This document shows positions 8,587 through 16,776 of a stretch of 41,819 nucleotides of DNA, piece by piece. The notes below the pieces were generated by a model. It made no database searches, was not told the origin of the DNA, and saw only the letters and a program-made list of their open reading frames with translations. Source of the DNA: Paenibacillus barengoltzii NBRC 101215 (lineage in GTDB: Bacteria > Bacillota > Bacilli > Paenibacillales > Paenibacillaceae); contig NZ_BILV01000055.1 of the NCBI RefSeq assembly GCF_004000745.1, positions 1 to 41,819 of the forward strand. The letters run 5' to 3'. The position numbers and the translations under genes were made by a program. Within the stretch, counting starts at the first letter, position 1. Each line of letters opens with the position of its first letter.

Positions 8587-9420
8587 ATGAACGCAAAACA
8601 ACGGAAAATCATCTACCGGATCTTGCCCTATACGATCCTCACGATCATCGGCATCTGCTTCGTCTTACCCTTGCTCTGGGTGGTAGTTGCTTCGGTCGAT
8701 CCCAATGCCATGCAGACGCTAAAAATGCCCCAGCGAATCACGGCGGATAATTATATCAACGTGATCACCAGCCGCGAGAACCAACGCGCATTCCTGATCG
8801 GCTTGATCATGTCGCTGGGGCAGGCGCTGCTCGTCGTCCTCTTGGCACTGTTGGCCGCCTATCCGTTGTCCCGATATCAAATGAAATACAAGAAGCCGTT
8901 TATGTTGACCATCCTGTTTATGACTTCCTTGCCGATCACAGCGGTGATGGTCCCGGTCTACCAGCTGTTTCTCAGTTTGAAGCTGTATGACCAAATCTTT
9001 GGCGTGATCCTATTCTACGTAGCCTCATCGATGCCCTACGGCATTTGGATGCTTAAGAACTTTATGGATTCCGTCCCTCTGGATCTGGAGGAAGCGGCAT
9101 GGGTCGACGGGGCCTCGGTATTTACGGGGATTCGCAGAGTTGTAGCACCGCTGATGGTGCCGGGGATTTGCACGGTCGCCATCTTCACCTTCTCGGGCAG
9201 CTGGGGAAATTTCTTTGTTCCATACATTTTGCTGCAAAATCCGGAGAACTTCCCCGCTTCCCTGAAGTTATACCAATACTTTGGTCAGTACGGGATGATT
9301 GAGTATGGCAATCTTGCAGCCTTCTCCATTATGTATGCGATCCCGTCCATCGTACTGTACATCTTGTCCCAGCGGTTTATGTCCAAGGGGTTTGGGTTGC
9401 AAGGGGGAACGAAAGGGTAG
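8587..9420 (+). CDS. sugar ABC transporter permease, MalG/UgpE type
   Basis: Second permease of the importer, 277 residues. The ATG at 8587 is chosen because AAGGAG ends nine bases before it; a GTG at 8569 lies upstream of that site. The N-terminal membrane segment (YTILTIIGICFVLPLLWVVVAS) is followed by the periplasmic-type loop DNYINVITS and four or five more segments. The EAA motif reads DLEEAAWVDGASVFTGIRRVVAP. It ends with GFGLQGGTKG, the G-rich tail common in this family. A perfect inverted repeat follows and closes the operon. Confidence 0.93.
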   Translation: MNAKQRKIIYRILPYTILTIIGICFVLPLLWVVVASVDPNAMQTLKMPQRITADNYINVITSRENQRAFLIGLIMSLGQALLVVLLALLAAYPLSRYQMKYKKPFMLTILFMTSLPITAVMVPVYQLFLSLKLYDQIFGVILFYVASSMPYGIWMLKNFMDSVPLDLEEAAWVDGASVFTGIRRVVAPLMVPGICTVAIFTFSGSWGNFFVPYILLQNPENFPASLKLYQYFGQYGMIEYGNLAAFSIMYAIPSIVLYILSQRFMSKGFGLQGGTKG

Positions 9421-9430
9421 CTATAAAGAA

Positions 9431-9458
9431 CAAAGGCCCTGCTGAAGCAGGGCCTTTG
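9431..9458. terminator. bidirectional terminator between sugar ABC operon and yjcZ-like gene
   Basis: A perfect inverted repeat: CAAAGGCCCTGCT and AGCAGGGCCTTTG flank two bases. There are only short T or A runs on either side, so it can serve both converging genes. Confidence 0.75.
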
Positions 9459-9476
9459 CATGGGGTACACATTCAA

Positions 9477-9596
9477 TTATACGATAAGCGCTCTGGATAC
9501 AATAACCAGCAGGATGAAGAGAACCAGAATCGTCCCTGTGGAAGTCCAGAAACCACCATAACCTACGCCACCTACGCCATTTTCATATCCCGACAT
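9477..9596 (-). CDS. YjcZ-like sporulation mini-protein
   Basis: A 39-residue protein: a Gly/Tyr-rich N-terminus (MSGYENGVGGVGYGGFW), then one hydrophobic segment (TILVLFILLVIVSRALIV) to the end. This is the pattern of the YjcZ family, short proteins made during sporulation in Bacillales. The start is firm: AAAGGAGGG lies a few bases upstream on the minus strand. It converges on the sugar importer operon and is monocistronic. The function of the family is poorly known; membrane insertion is likely from the sequence. Confidence 0.85.
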   Translation of the reverse strand: MSGYENGVGGVGYGGFWTSTGTILVLFILLVIVSRALIV

Positions 9597-9678
9597 TGTT
9601 TTCCCTCCTTTTTAAATATAGAACATCATATTACGGTTCGCCTGTGAACGATCGGGACATTCGCGGAGAGGGGCGAAA

Positions 9679-9780
9679 ATGGGTATCCGTTCCCCCAGTA
9701 CTTTTGCTGGAGAGGAGGTGGCGGCTGTAGCCCAGTTCACGCCTAATCAAGCCAAACGCCATTTGCATAAGATGAAATAA
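9679..9780 (+). CDS. hypothetical 33-residue peptide
   Basis: A short open frame begins at an ATG preceded by GGAGAGGGG at a suitable distance. The product (MGIRSPSTFAGEEVAAVAQF, then TPNQAKRHLHKMK) has a basic, helix-forming C-terminus. The next frame starts 16 bp later, so the two could be co-transcribed. An AGAGGAGGT lies inside this frame and might instead serve another start. I do not recognise it; it may be a small spore protein or not a gene at all. Confidence 0.35.
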   Translation: MGIRSPSTFAGEEVAAVAQFTPNQAKRHLHKMK

Positions 9781-9796
9781 GTCGATTTAAAAGCAG

Positions 9797-10072
9797 GTGG
9801 TGCTCTTGGGAGGAAAAAAGAGGAGACAATACCAAAGAATCCAAGAAAATGACCTTTCCTCGGACGACTTGGCCATTATCGGCGCCGGGTTCACCGTGCT
9901 TGGAGATATTTTCGATTTGCTCTCCCTGATGAAACTGAAAGAGGAAAAATCGCAGAATGGCGGTGGCTTTGAGGAGACACTGCTTGACGATTTCATATTG
10001 CACCGAAGCAACCCTGAAAATAAGGATAATAATAGAATCAAAAGCAAAAATAAAAAGAAAAAACGGAAATAA
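9797..10072 (+). CDS. hypothetical small protein with Lys-rich tail
   Basis: A 91-residue frame from a GTG. An ordinary mixed N-terminus (RRQYQRIQENDLSSDDLAI) leads to a short hydrophobic stretch (IIGAGFTVLGDIFDLLSLM, about residues 27-45) and then a strongly basic end (KNKKKKRK). The ribosome binding site is weak (AGCAGG), and a second GTG or a TTG just downstream are alternative starts. A terminator directly follows the stop codon, which supports a real transcription unit. No family is recognised. The single amphipathic segment plus poly-Lys tail could bind membrane or nucleic acid, but that is only inference. Confidence 0.5.
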   Translation: MVLLGGKKRRQYQRIQENDLSSDDLAIIGAGFTVLGDIFDLLSLMKLKEEKSQNGGGFEETLLDDFILHRSNPENKDNNRIKSKNKKKKRK

Positions 10073-10073
10073 A

Positions 10074-10107
10074 TAAAGGCGCCGGAGTGAGCTCTCCAGC
10101 GCCTTTA
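10074..10107. terminator. shared terminator, hypothetical gene and DedA gene
   Basis: AAAGGCGCCGGAG pairs with CTCCAGCGCCTTT with one mismatch. An A-rich stretch lies before it and TTTAAAA after it, so it can end transcription from both converging genes. Confidence 0.75.
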
Positions 10108-10112
10108 AAAGG

Positions 10113-10739
10113 TTACCGTGACAACTTGGCCACTTTTAGCCTCCATCTCCGCCATTTCAAATATACGAGTACCAATAGTAACGCCCCCAGCCCAATAAAG
10201 AAAAACTTTAAATATTTCTCGACCAGGTCGATGGCAACTTGCCACTGTTCACCAAACACCAAGCCAATGCTTACAAAAACCGTGACCCAAAGTGCAGCTC
10301 CTGTGTAAGCATACAGGGCAAAGGTTCGAAAAGGAATGCGCATAATGCCTACAAAATAACCAAAAAACTGCCTTACACCCGGCACAAAGAAACTGATTAA
10401 CAGCATTCGATTGCCGTACTTCTCATAGACCCGCCTCGTCTTCTCTAAATGGGAAGGCTTGACCATAATCCACTTGCCATAACGTTCGATCAATGGTGCG
10501 CCGACCCGATGTCCGACGAAATAGGTAATCGTCACCCCGATCACCGCCCCAGCATATCCGGCGAGGAGTGCCGGCAAGAAATCCAGCACGCCTTTATAAG
10601 CCAAATATCCTGTATAGGTCAGCGTCGTTTGACCTGGAGGCAGCGGCAGCGCAATAAAATCAATGGGAAGTCCGAGCAGCAGAACAAAATAGCCGTAATG
10701 CTCAAACATCCTTTCAATCCAATCCAAAACGTTCATCAT
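10113..10739 (-). CDS. DedA family membrane protein (SNARE-associated/VTT domain)
   Basis: A DedA-family integral membrane protein, a group linked to phospholipid (undecaprenyl-phosphate or phosphatidylethanolamine) flipping and membrane homeostasis. The start is taken at ATG 10739 (MMNVLDWIERMF), six bases after AAGGAG; the frame extends further upstream without a good site. The 208 residues contain the family features: the re-entrant loop LPIDFIALPLPPGQTTLTYTG, GxxxG stretches in AGYAGAVIGVTITYFVGHRVG, the basic ERYGKW motif, and FFVPGVRQFFGYFVGIMRIPFRTF. The C-terminus is an additional membrane segment with a basic tail. It lies downstream of pstB1 but beyond a terminator. Confidence 0.9.
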   Translation of the reverse strand: MMNVLDWIERMFEHYGYFVLLLGLPIDFIALPLPPGQTTLTYTGYLAYKGVLDFLPALLAGYAGAVIGVTITYFVGHRVGAPLIERYGKWIMVKPSHLEKTRRVYEKYGNRMLLISFFVPGVRQFFGYFVGIMRIPFRTFALYAYTGAALWVTVFVSIGLVFGEQWQVAIDLVEKYLKFFFIGLGALLLVLVYLKWRRWRLKVAKLSR

Positions 10740-10829
10740 CCAAATCTCCTTTAACCAATACCAGGCGCTGCCCACGCCAATTGAGTCCACTCTTTATGTT
10801 ATCAGTATATACGGAGATTTTCCAATCTA

Positions 10830-10867
10830 AAAGAGTCCGCAGACGGGGCGATTCCCCGCCCCGGGAC
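10830..10867 (-). terminator. terminator of pstSCAB1
   Basis: On the minus strand a CGGGGCG/CGCCCCG hairpin, extended by GTCC/GGAC, is followed by CTCTTTTAGATT. It lies just after pstB1 and before the DedA gene. Confidence 0.7.
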
Positions 10868-10903
10868 CAGTCCTGATTTAGTGGGAGATGGAGAGAAGAA
10901 TTT

Positions 10904-11662
10904 TTATCCGAAGCGGCCGCTGATATAATCGTCTGTCCGTTTCTCGGATGGATTGGTAAAGATTTTGGTCGTATCGCCGTACTCGACCAGTTCCCCCATG
11001 AGGAAGAACGCCGTTTTTTCCGACACCCGAGCCGCCTGTTGCATATTGTGCGTGACAATAATGATGCAGAATTCCTGCTTCAGCTCGGCGATCAGCTCTT
11101 CAATTTTGGCGCTGGACACCGGGTCCAGCGCCGACGCCGGTTCATCCATCAGGATGATGCTTGGATTAACCGCAATCGATCGGGCGATGCACAGCCTTTG
11201 CTGCTGGCCGCCGGATAAGGCCAAGGCGGAGCTGTGCAGCCGATCCTTCGTCTCGTCCCAAAGCGCCGCTTTGGTGAGCGATTCCTCCACGATCTGATCC
11301 AGCTTCTTCTTGTCGCGAATCCCGTGGTAACGCGGTCCAAAGGCGATATTTTCATAGATGGATTTATGGAACGGGTTAGGACGCTGCCATACCATGCCGA
11401 TCTTTTGACGCAGCAGCACGACATCGGTCTTCGGATCATTGATATTGTCGTCCCCGATCCAGATTTCCCCCGTAATCTTCGCCCCGCGGATCAAATCGTT
11501 CATCCGGTTCAGGCTGCGCAGGAATGTGGACTTGCCGCAGCCTGAAGGGCCGATCAAGGCGGTCACCTGCCGGGAGGCGAAATCGAGCGATATATTTTTA
11601 ACGGCTTGTTTCTCTCCGTAATAGACGCTTAAGTTTTTCGTGGATAGTTCAATGTTAGACAC
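10904..11662 (-). CDS. pstB: phosphate ABC transporter ATPase PstB (copy 1)
   Basis: ATPase that powers high-affinity phosphate uptake through PstC and PstA, on the inner face of the membrane. The 252 residues carry Walker [10 protein letters not shown] (about residues 38-46), the Q-loop, the signature LSGGQQQRL, Walker B IILMDEP with the PstB-typical [16 protein letters not shown], and the switch histidine in [11 protein letters not shown]. It ends in DDYISGRFG, the PstB C-terminus. The start is a GTG behind AGGAGGG. It follows pstA by 14 bp as the last gene of pstSCAB. A second pstB is at 21179-21934, about 70% similar by eye. Confidence 0.97.
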   Translation of the reverse strand: MSNIELSTKNLSVYYGEKQAVKNISLDFASRQVTALIGPSGCGKSTFLRSLNRMNDLIRGAKITGEIWIGDDNINDPKTDVVLLRQKIGMVWQRPNPFHKSIYENIAFGPRYHGIRDKKKLDQIVEESLTKAALWDETKDRLHSSALALSGGQQQRLCIARSIAVNPSIILMDEPASALDPVSSAKIEELIAELKQEFCIIIVTHNMQQAARVSEKTAFFLMGELVEYGDTTKIFTNPSEKRTDDYISGRFG

Positions 11663-11676
11663 TTGGCTTCGCCCTC

Positions 11677-12564
11677 CTATTTCGTCGCCGTAAATTTCTT
11701 GAGCATCACGCGTCCGAGCCAGCGAGCCAGCAAGTTAAACACCAGCACGGTCAAGATCAGGACAGCCGAAGCACCGGCGGCGATTTCAGGCGCATCCGGC
11801 GCCAAGCCCTCAGAATTGATCTTCCAGATATGAACAGCCAGCGTCTCCGCCGGACGGAACGGATTCAGCGGGGACGTCGGACTTAACGGATTCCAGTTGC
11901 TAAAATCGAGCCGCGGACTGCTCATCCCAGCCGTAAACAACAGGGCAGCGGCTTCGCCGAACACGCGGCCCGCCGCCAAGATCGTCCCGGTCAGAATCAC
12001 CGGCAGGGCGATCGGAAGCATCACCGACTGGATTGTTTTCCATTTGGACAAGCCCAGCGCCAAGCTGGCTTCCTTTTGGGCCTGCGGCACGCTGGCCAAC
12101 CCTTGTTCAGTAATCCGCACCATCAACGGCAGGTTAAAGATCGTCAAAGCCAGCGCCCCTGAGAACAAAGAGAAGCCAAATCCAAACAGGTTCACAAGAA
12201 CGAGCAGACCAAACAGACCTACCACAATCGATGGAAAAGAGGATAAGACCTCAACAATCAAACGGATAAAATCGGTGATTTTTCCCGGCTTGGCGTATTC
12301 GCTCATATAGATTCCCGCACCGATCCCAAGCGGAATCGTGATGATCATGGTCAAGACCAAGAGGAACAGGGAATTGAACAATTGCGGGCCAATCCCGCCG
12401 CCTGCCTTAATCGTTTCAGGAGGTGACGTGAGAAAATCAAAGCTGATATGACCCAACCCCCGGACTAAAATAAAGCCAAGCAACCCCGCCATAATCAAGA
12501 CAATTAAGCCTGCTAAAGCGATAATGGCAACCGTTGCGATTTTGTCGACGGTTTTGGCGCTCAT
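11677..12564 (-). CDS. pstA: phosphate ABC transporter permease PstA
   Basis: Membrane permease of the Pst importer, 295 residues. The ATG at 12564 overlaps the pstC stop as ATGA and has GAAGGGAGAG upstream; the frame is open further, but that start is not favoured. Six membrane segments are visible. The EAA-like loop reads [26 protein letters not shown], and [11 protein letters not shown] follows in the next segment, both typical of PstA. It pairs with PstC to form the channel for phosphate delivered by PstS. Confidence 0.96.
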   Translation of the reverse strand: MSAKTVDKIATVAIIALAGLIVLIMAGLLGFILVRGLGHISFDFLTSPPETIKAGGGIGPQLFNSLFLLVLTMIITIPLGIGAGIYMSEYAKPGKITDFIRLIVEVLSSFPSIVVGLFGLLVLVNLFGFGFSLFSGALALTIFNLPLMVRITEQGLASVPQAQKEASLALGLSKWKTIQSVMLPIALPVILTGTILAAGRVFGEAAALLFTAGMSSPRLDFSNWNPLSPTSPLNPFRPAETLAVHIWKINSEGLAPDAPEIAAGASAVLILTVLVFNLLARWLGRVMLKKFTATK

Positions 12565-13463
12565 CGTTTTGCTCTCCCTTCCAGCCAACGAACGATAAAG
12601 ACGAAGACAAACGTCATTAGCATCAAGATTAGTGCCAGTGTCCAGAGGACATTATTCTGCGTTGTGCCCATAACCGTATTCCCCATGCTCAGCGTAATGA
12701 CACTGGTCAGAGTCGAGGTGGATTCAAAGAGCGAACGCGGAATATGCGGCGCATTCCCGATCACCATCTGCACCGCCAAGGCTTCCCCGAAAGCCCGAGC
12801 CATGCCAAGGACCACCCCGGTCAACAAGGACGGCATCGTCGTCGGCAATACGGTCCGCGACAAGGTTTGCCAGCGCGTAGCGCCAAGGGCGTAGGAACCT
12901 TCCTTCAGGCCAGGAGGCAGGGCAGACAGGGCATCGGTGGCGATCGACGTGATCGTCGGCAAGATCATGATCGACAATACGGTTGCTCCCGCCAAGATCC
13001 CCAGACCTTGTCCCGGAAAAATATCCCGGTAAAAAGGAACGATAATACTCAGCCCAACAAAACCATACACCACCGAAGGAATCCCGGCCAGCAGCTCGAT
13101 CACCGGCTGTAAATATTTCTTGCCAAACTTCGGCATTATTTCAACCATAAACAAGGCCGCGCTAATGCCAAGCGGTGCCGCGATCAGCGCCGCCAGAATC
13201 GATGTGCTGAACGATCCCAAAATAAACGGCAGAGCGCCAAACATTGGCGGCTCCCCATCCGGCTTCCAGTTCGTGCTGCCGAAAATTTCACCTATTGAGA
13301 TTCCGTCTTGAATGAAGGTGCTTAACCCCTTGGTTGCTACGTAATAAACCATCGAGAAGATCGTAACCACCAGCAATACGATACAAAATGAAGCGTAGAT
13401 TTTGCCGGTCCATTCCTCGACGATATGTGGTTGTATTTTTTTTCTTCCGCCGGATTGAGCCAT
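12561..13463 (-). CDS. pstC: phosphate ABC transporter permease PstC
   Basis: Partner permease of PstA, 300 residues. The ATG at 13463 (MAQSGGRKK) follows AAAGGGAGAGG; a longer frame to 13523 lacks a suitable site. The sequence shows the long first segment (YASFCIVLLVVTIFSMVYYVATKGLS) and LAGIPSVVYGFVGL, a hallmark of PstC. It also has an EAA loop (LPPGLKEGSYALGATRWQTLSRTVLP) and GMARAFGEALAVQMVIGN. It lies between pstS and pstA in the order pstS-pstC-pstA-pstB. Confidence 0.96.
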   Translation of the reverse strand: MAQSGGRKKIQPHIVEEWTGKIYASFCIVLLVVTIFSMVYYVATKGLSTFIQDGISIGEIFGSTNWKPDGEPPMFGALPFILGSFSTSILAALIAAPLGISAALFMVEIMPKFGKKYLQPVIELLAGIPSVVYGFVGLSIIVPFYRDIFPGQGLGILAGATVLSIMILPTITSIATDALSALPPGLKEGSYALGATRWQTLSRTVLPTTMPSLLTGVVLGMARAFGEALAVQMVIGNAPHIPRSLFESTSTLTSVITLSMGNTVMGTTQNNVLWTLALILMLMTFVFVFIVRWLEGRAKR

Positions 13464-13550
13464 GAAACCTCTCCCTTTAAGAACAGCACAGAAAGAGGCA
13501 GAACAATCCGCCTCTTGCCGCACTGATATTTTGTTATCGAATTCTGCTGA

Positions 13551-14507
13551 TTATTTCTTCGTGATATTGCCGTCCACGTCGCGTACGACTTGCATTTTGC
13601 TGGTTGGAATATAACCAAGCTCTACAACGTCGCCGTTGTCGCCTTGAACGTCCGGGGATACCATGTAATCCAAGAAGGCTTTAACGACTTCATTTGGCTC
13701 GCCTTTCGTATACATGTGCTCGTAAGCCCATACCGGATAAGTTCCGTTCGCTACGTTTTCTTCCGTTGCGTCTACGCCTTCGTACTTCACAGCTTTAACC
13801 GTATCGTCAAGGTAGGACAAGGCCAGATAACCGATCGCCCCTGGCGTTTCGCTCACCAGCTTCTTAACCGTACCGGAGGAATCTTCTTGGATCGAACCTT
13901 GCAGGTCCTCTGTTTTTGTACCTAGCGCATATTTCTCAAACGTTGCCCGAGTACCGGAGCTCGACGGACGGTTTACGATTTGAATCGCTTGGTCTGGACC
14001 GCCAAGATCTTTCCAGTTGGTGATTTTACCCGTGAAAATTTGGACCAGTTGGTCTTTCGTCAAATTGTCGACCGTGATGTCTGGGTTCACGACAGCTGCC
14101 ATCGCTACAACGGCAACTTGATGGTCAACCAGTTCGCTGGCTTGAGCTGCATCTAATTTCTCTTCTGCGAAGACGTCGGAGTTCCCGATATCTGCCTGGC
14201 CTCCGGAAACTTGCGTCAACCCTGTGCCGCTGCCGCCGCCTTGAACTTGTATAGAAACATTCGGATTTTGATCCATGAATTTTTTCGAAGCTTGATCTAC
14301 TAAAGGTTGTAAAGCCGAGGAACCTACCGCCAAGATCGACCCGGAGAGTTCCGATGTCGCTGCATTACCCCCGTTGCTCGCGGATGCTTCATCCGTAGTG
14401 CTTCCGTTGGTGCCGGCGGTGTTGTTTGGTGCCGCGTTGTTTTGACCGCAAGCTGCCAGCGCGAAGCTCAGCATCAAAGTCAAAACCAATAACATACTCT
14501 TTTTCAT
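13551..14507 (-). CDS. pstS: phosphate-binding lipoprotein PstS
   Basis: Surface lipoprotein that captures phosphate for PstCAB. The signal peptide MKKSMLLVLTLMLSFALAAC ends at the lipidated Cys20, followed by a low-complexity Asn/Ser/Ala linker (to about residue 52) that tethers the binding domain. Phosphate-contacting motifs of the family are visible: VGSSALQPL at about residues 61-69, GGGSGTGLTQVSGGQADIGNS, and RPSSSGTRATFEKY. The 318 residues are normal for Gram-positive PstS. The gene is first in the operon, and three PhoP boxes plus a TATAAT lie upstream, so strong phosphate-starvation control is expected. Confidence 0.97.
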   Translation of the reverse strand: MKKSMLLVLTLMLSFALAACGQNNAAPNNTAGTNGSTTDEASASNGGNAATSELSGSILAVGSSALQPLVDQASKKFMDQNPNVSIQVQGGGSGTGLTQVSGGQADIGNSDVFAEEKLDAAQASELVDHQVAVVAMAAVVNPDITVDNLTKDQLVQIFTGKITNWKDLGGPDQAIQIVNRPSSSGTRATFEKYALGTKTEDLQGSIQEDSSGTVKKLVSETPGAIGYLALSYLDDTVKAVKYEGVDATEENVANGTYPVWAYEHMYTKGEPNEVVKAFLDYMVSPDVQGDNGDVVELGYIPTSKMQVVRDVDGNITKK

Positions 14508-14542
14508 TGTTTAGGTTTCCCCCTTAATTGATTTACAGTTTG

Positions 14543-14596
14543 ATTATAGAAAGCGAAGATCAATCCAGTGTTCTCGTTTTGTAAACTTTGTGTAAA
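14543..14596 (-). promoter_or_regulatory. PhoP-box promoter of pstSCAB
   Basis: Reading in the direction of transcription, TTTACA (14591-14596), TTTACA (14580-14585) and AGAACA (14569-14574) lie exactly 11 bp apart. They are followed after 20 bp by a perfect TATAAT (14543-14548). This matches the known PhoP operator design of TT(A/T/C)ACA direct repeats taking the place of a -35 box. Confidence 0.88.
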
Positions 14597-14641
14597 ATGC
14601 GAGGGAATCCTGAGCCTTTAGGTTTATTCTTTGCAAAAAAT

Positions 14642-14677
14642 AAAAAAACACTCGCGCCAACCGGCGAAGAGTGTTTT
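14642..14677 (-). terminator. terminator of nrdR
   Basis: On the minus strand AAACACTC pairs with GAGTGTTT, with an inner CGCC/GGCG helix, followed by TTTTTTTATTTTTT. Confidence 0.88.
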
Positions 14678-14688
14678 GAGAAATGAAG

Positions 14689-15159
14689 CTATTCGTTGAC
14701 CCCTGTATTTTTGGACAGCAGTCCTTTGAGTTCTTTCATAAACATGTTGATATCTTTAAATTGTCGATACACCGAGGCAAACCGCACATAAGCAACTTCG
14801 TCCACCGGGTAGAGCTGCTCCATCACCAATTCCCCGATTTGCCGGCTCTCAACCTCAGCGTTCGCCGAGTGGCGCAGGGACCGTTCGACTTCGGATACGA
14901 TAGATTCCAGCTGTTCAACGGAAACCGGACGTTTCTCGCAAGCTCGAATCAAACCGCGCAGCATTTTCTCTCGGCTGAACTCCTCGCGGCTTCCATCCTT
15001 TTTGATCACGATCAACGGCACTTCTTCCACCATTTCAAACGTTGTAAACCGTCGATTGCATTTCTCGCATTCCCGCCGGCGGCGGATCGAACGGTTCTCG
15101 TTCGCCGGTCTCGAATCCAGCACTTTGGTGCCTAAATAGTCGCAATAAGGACATTTCAA
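14689..15159 (-). CDS. nrdR: transcriptional repressor NrdR
   Basis: ATP/dATP-sensing zinc-ribbon repressor of ribonucleotide reductase genes. The 156 residues begin with the zinc ribbon [15 protein letters not shown] (residues 3-17) and its second pair [12 protein letters not shown] (about 31-42). The ATP-cone domain follows from about residue 49 ([29 protein letters not shown]). The start is a TTG behind GGGGAGGTG. No ribonucleotide reductase gene is nearby. In B. subtilis this gene also lies downstream of polA-mutM-coaE, so its place here is conserved. Confidence 0.97.
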   Translation of the reverse strand: MKCPYCDYLGTKVLDSRPANENRSIRRRRECEKCNRRFTTFEMVEEVPLIVIKKDGSREEFSREKMLRGLIRACEKRPVSVEQLESIVSEVERSLRHSANAEVESRQIGELVMEQLYPVDEVAYVRFASVYRQFKDINMFMKELKGLLSKNTGVNE

Positions 15160-15236
15160 GCTAGAACACCTCCCCTTAAAATAACGTCATCACGGCTTGT
15201 CACACCGGATGGCAATAAATTACTGCAAAATCATGT

Positions 15237-15265
15237 GATTGAAATTCATAGTCCGGCACATAATA
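15237..15265 (+). promoter_or_regulatory. sigma-G-type promoter of ssp
   Basis: CATAATA (15259-15265) matches the -10 of forespore sigma-G promoters (CATnnTA). GATTG (15237-15241), 17 bp upstream, matches four of five -35 positions (GnATR). Forespore expression is what a spore DNA-binding protein needs. Confidence 0.6.
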
Positions 15266-15296
15266 CTGTTACCAACCACAAGGAGGTGAACAAATC

Positions 15297-15518
15297 ATGG
15301 CCCAAAATAATAACTCTTCGAACAACCTGGTGGTTAGACAAGCATCCGGAGCTTTGGATCAAATGAAATATGAAATCGCTCAGGAGCTTGGCATCTCTTT
15401 CCCACAAGACGGATATGCTGGTAACCTGACTTCTTACGAAAACGGTTCGATCGGTGGTTACATCACGAAACGTTTGGTGACTCTGGCTGAACAACAGCTG
15501 GCAGGTCAATTCAAATAA
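15297..15518 (+). CDS. alpha/beta-type small acid-soluble spore protein
   Basis: A 73-residue SASP that coats and protects spore DNA and is degraded at germination to supply amino acids. The family signature is clear: [23 protein letters not shown] (residues 11-33), which includes the site cut by the germination protease GPR, and [18 protein letters not shown] near the C-terminus with the conserved GxxTxxLV-type pattern. A strong AAGGAGGTG lies before the ATG, a sigma-G-like promoter lies upstream, and a terminator follows. It is monocistronic and opposite to its neighbours. Confidence 0.97.
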   Translation: MAQNNNSSNNLVVRQASGALDQMKYEIAQELGISFPQDGYAGNLTSYENGSIGGYITKRLVTLAEQQLAGQFK

Positions 15519-15534
15519 CCGATCAACTGAAGAG

Positions 15535-15573
15535 AGCATTGGCTGGCGTAGGCCGGTCAATGCTTTCTTTTGT
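15535..15573 (+). terminator. terminator of ssp
   Basis: AGCATTGGCTGG pairs with CCGGTCAATGCT (two G-U pairs) around a five-base loop, followed by TTCTTTTG. Confidence 0.85.
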
Positions 15574-15590
15574 TATCACCTTAGGCCCCC

Positions 15591-16154
15591 TTAGAAATCA
15601 TCATAAATCTTCAGATATTGTTTATAGTAGTGGGTTACCCGCTGGACATAATGTCGGGTCTCGCCAAACGGGATATTTTGCACCGTCTCCAATCGTCCGT
15701 CCCATCGCCCGCTCTTCAGCCAATTTTTCACATTGGTTGGTCCGGCATTATACGCAGCGATCATGGCGATGTTGTTGCCGTCGAATTGCTGGGACAGCGA
15801 TCTCAGATACCAGGTGCCGATCTGGATATTCGTTTCCGTCTCGTTACGGATATCATCCAGCGTCGTTTCGGGCAACTTCGCTTTGGAAATTACCCACTCC
15901 GCCGTATCCGGCATGATCTGCATAATACCGAGCGCGCCTTTCCGGGACTCCACTCCTGATTTGTAGTTCGTCTCCACCTTAATGATCGCCGCAACAATAA
16001 ACGGATCCAGGCCGTTGTTCTTGGCATGCCGCCGAATTTCTTCTTTATAGTGAATCGGATAAAACAACGAAAGCCATGCCGAATTAAAAAAGATAAGGAT
16101 GATGAAACCGATAAACAACAGAAGCAAGACTCTTTTTTTGCGAAGCCACCTCAT
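15591..16154 (-). CDS. membrane-anchored lytic transglycosylase (SLT domain)
   Basis: Peptidoglycan-cleaving enzyme of the soluble lytic transglycosylase family, 187 residues. The ATG at 16154 overlaps the coaE stop as ATGA, so it is translationally coupled. Basic residues (RWLRKKR) precede one membrane segment (VLLLLFIGFIILIFFNSAWL), giving an N-in signal anchor. The catalytic domain shows IIKVETNYKSGVES with the catalytic Glu, GALGIMQIMPDTAEW, NIQIGTWYLRSL, and AYNAGPTNVKNWL. In B. subtilis coaE is also followed by such a gene (ytaF/ytcJ area), so the neighbourhood is conserved. Its role is wall remodelling, possibly in growth or sporulation. Confidence 0.94.
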   Translation of the reverse strand: MRWLRKKRVLLLLFIGFIILIFFNSAWLSLFYPIHYKEEIRRHAKNNGLDPFIVAAIIKVETNYKSGVESRKGALGIMQIMPDTAEWVISKAKLPETTLDDIRNETETNIQIGTWYLRSLSQQFDGNNIAMIAAYNAGPTNVKNWLKSGRWDGRLETVQNIPFGETRHYVQRVTHYYKQYLKIYDDF

Positions 16155-16747
16155 CGTAGTCCCTGATCCCGCCAAAAGTCATCTATCTGTCGCTTCGTTT
16201 CCTCAAGTCCACCGCTGTTATCAATCAAAATATCCGCCCTCTCTTTCTTGATTTCGATATCCATTTGGGCGTTGATCCGCTGCTCCGCTGCCTCCTTCGA
16301 CAGCCCGTCCCTCAACATCAACCGGGTTAACTGTACCTCGCGAGGGACATAAACAACCATAATCCGTTCATATAGCGGATCAAGCCCCGATTCATAAAGC
16401 AGCGGAATATCCGCTACCACCAATCTGTGAGGATCCGCTGCTTCCAGTTCTTCCATGCGCTGCTTCATTTCAGCACGAATCGCCGGGTGCGTTAAGGCCT
16501 CCAGCGCCTTTCGCTCCTCCGGGTTCGAGAAGACGATCTCGCCAAGCTTCTTGCGATTTAGCGTCCCATCGGCGTTCAACACGCCCGGGCCAAAACGTTC
16601 GCTGACGGCGGCCAATACCGGGTGTTCCGGTTCCATAATCTCTCTGGCGATCACATCCGCATCGATGATGGCAGCTCCGCGCTCGGCCAACAATCGGGAA
16701 ACCGTACTCTTCCCGGTTGCGATGCCTCCAGTCAGTCCGATGTTCAT
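16151..16747 (-). CDS. coaE: dephospho-CoA kinase
   Basis: Last enzyme of coenzyme A synthesis: it phosphorylates the 3'-hydroxyl of dephospho-CoA with ATP. The 198 residues start with the P-loop GLTGGIATGKSTVS (residues 4-17). IIDADVIAREIMEPEHP is the CoA-binding segment, followed by DIPLLYESGLD and the lid region RLMLRDGLSKEAAEQRINAQ. DNSGGLEETKRQIDDFW closes the protein. The start has GAGGTGG upstream and lies 29 bp after mutM. It is part of the polA-mutM-coaE-transglycosylase operon. Confidence 0.97.
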   Translation of the reverse strand: MNIGLTGGIATGKSTVSRLLAERGAAIIDADVIAREIMEPEHPVLAAVSERFGPGVLNADGTLNRKKLGEIVFSNPEERKALEALTHPAIRAEMKQRMEELEAADPHRLVVADIPLLYESGLDPLYERIMVVYVPREVQLTRLMLRDGLSKEAAEQRINAQMDIEIKKERADILIDNSGGLEETKRQIDDFWRDQGLR

Positions 16748-16776
16748 ACCCTATCCACCTCACAAATCTCTCTCAT

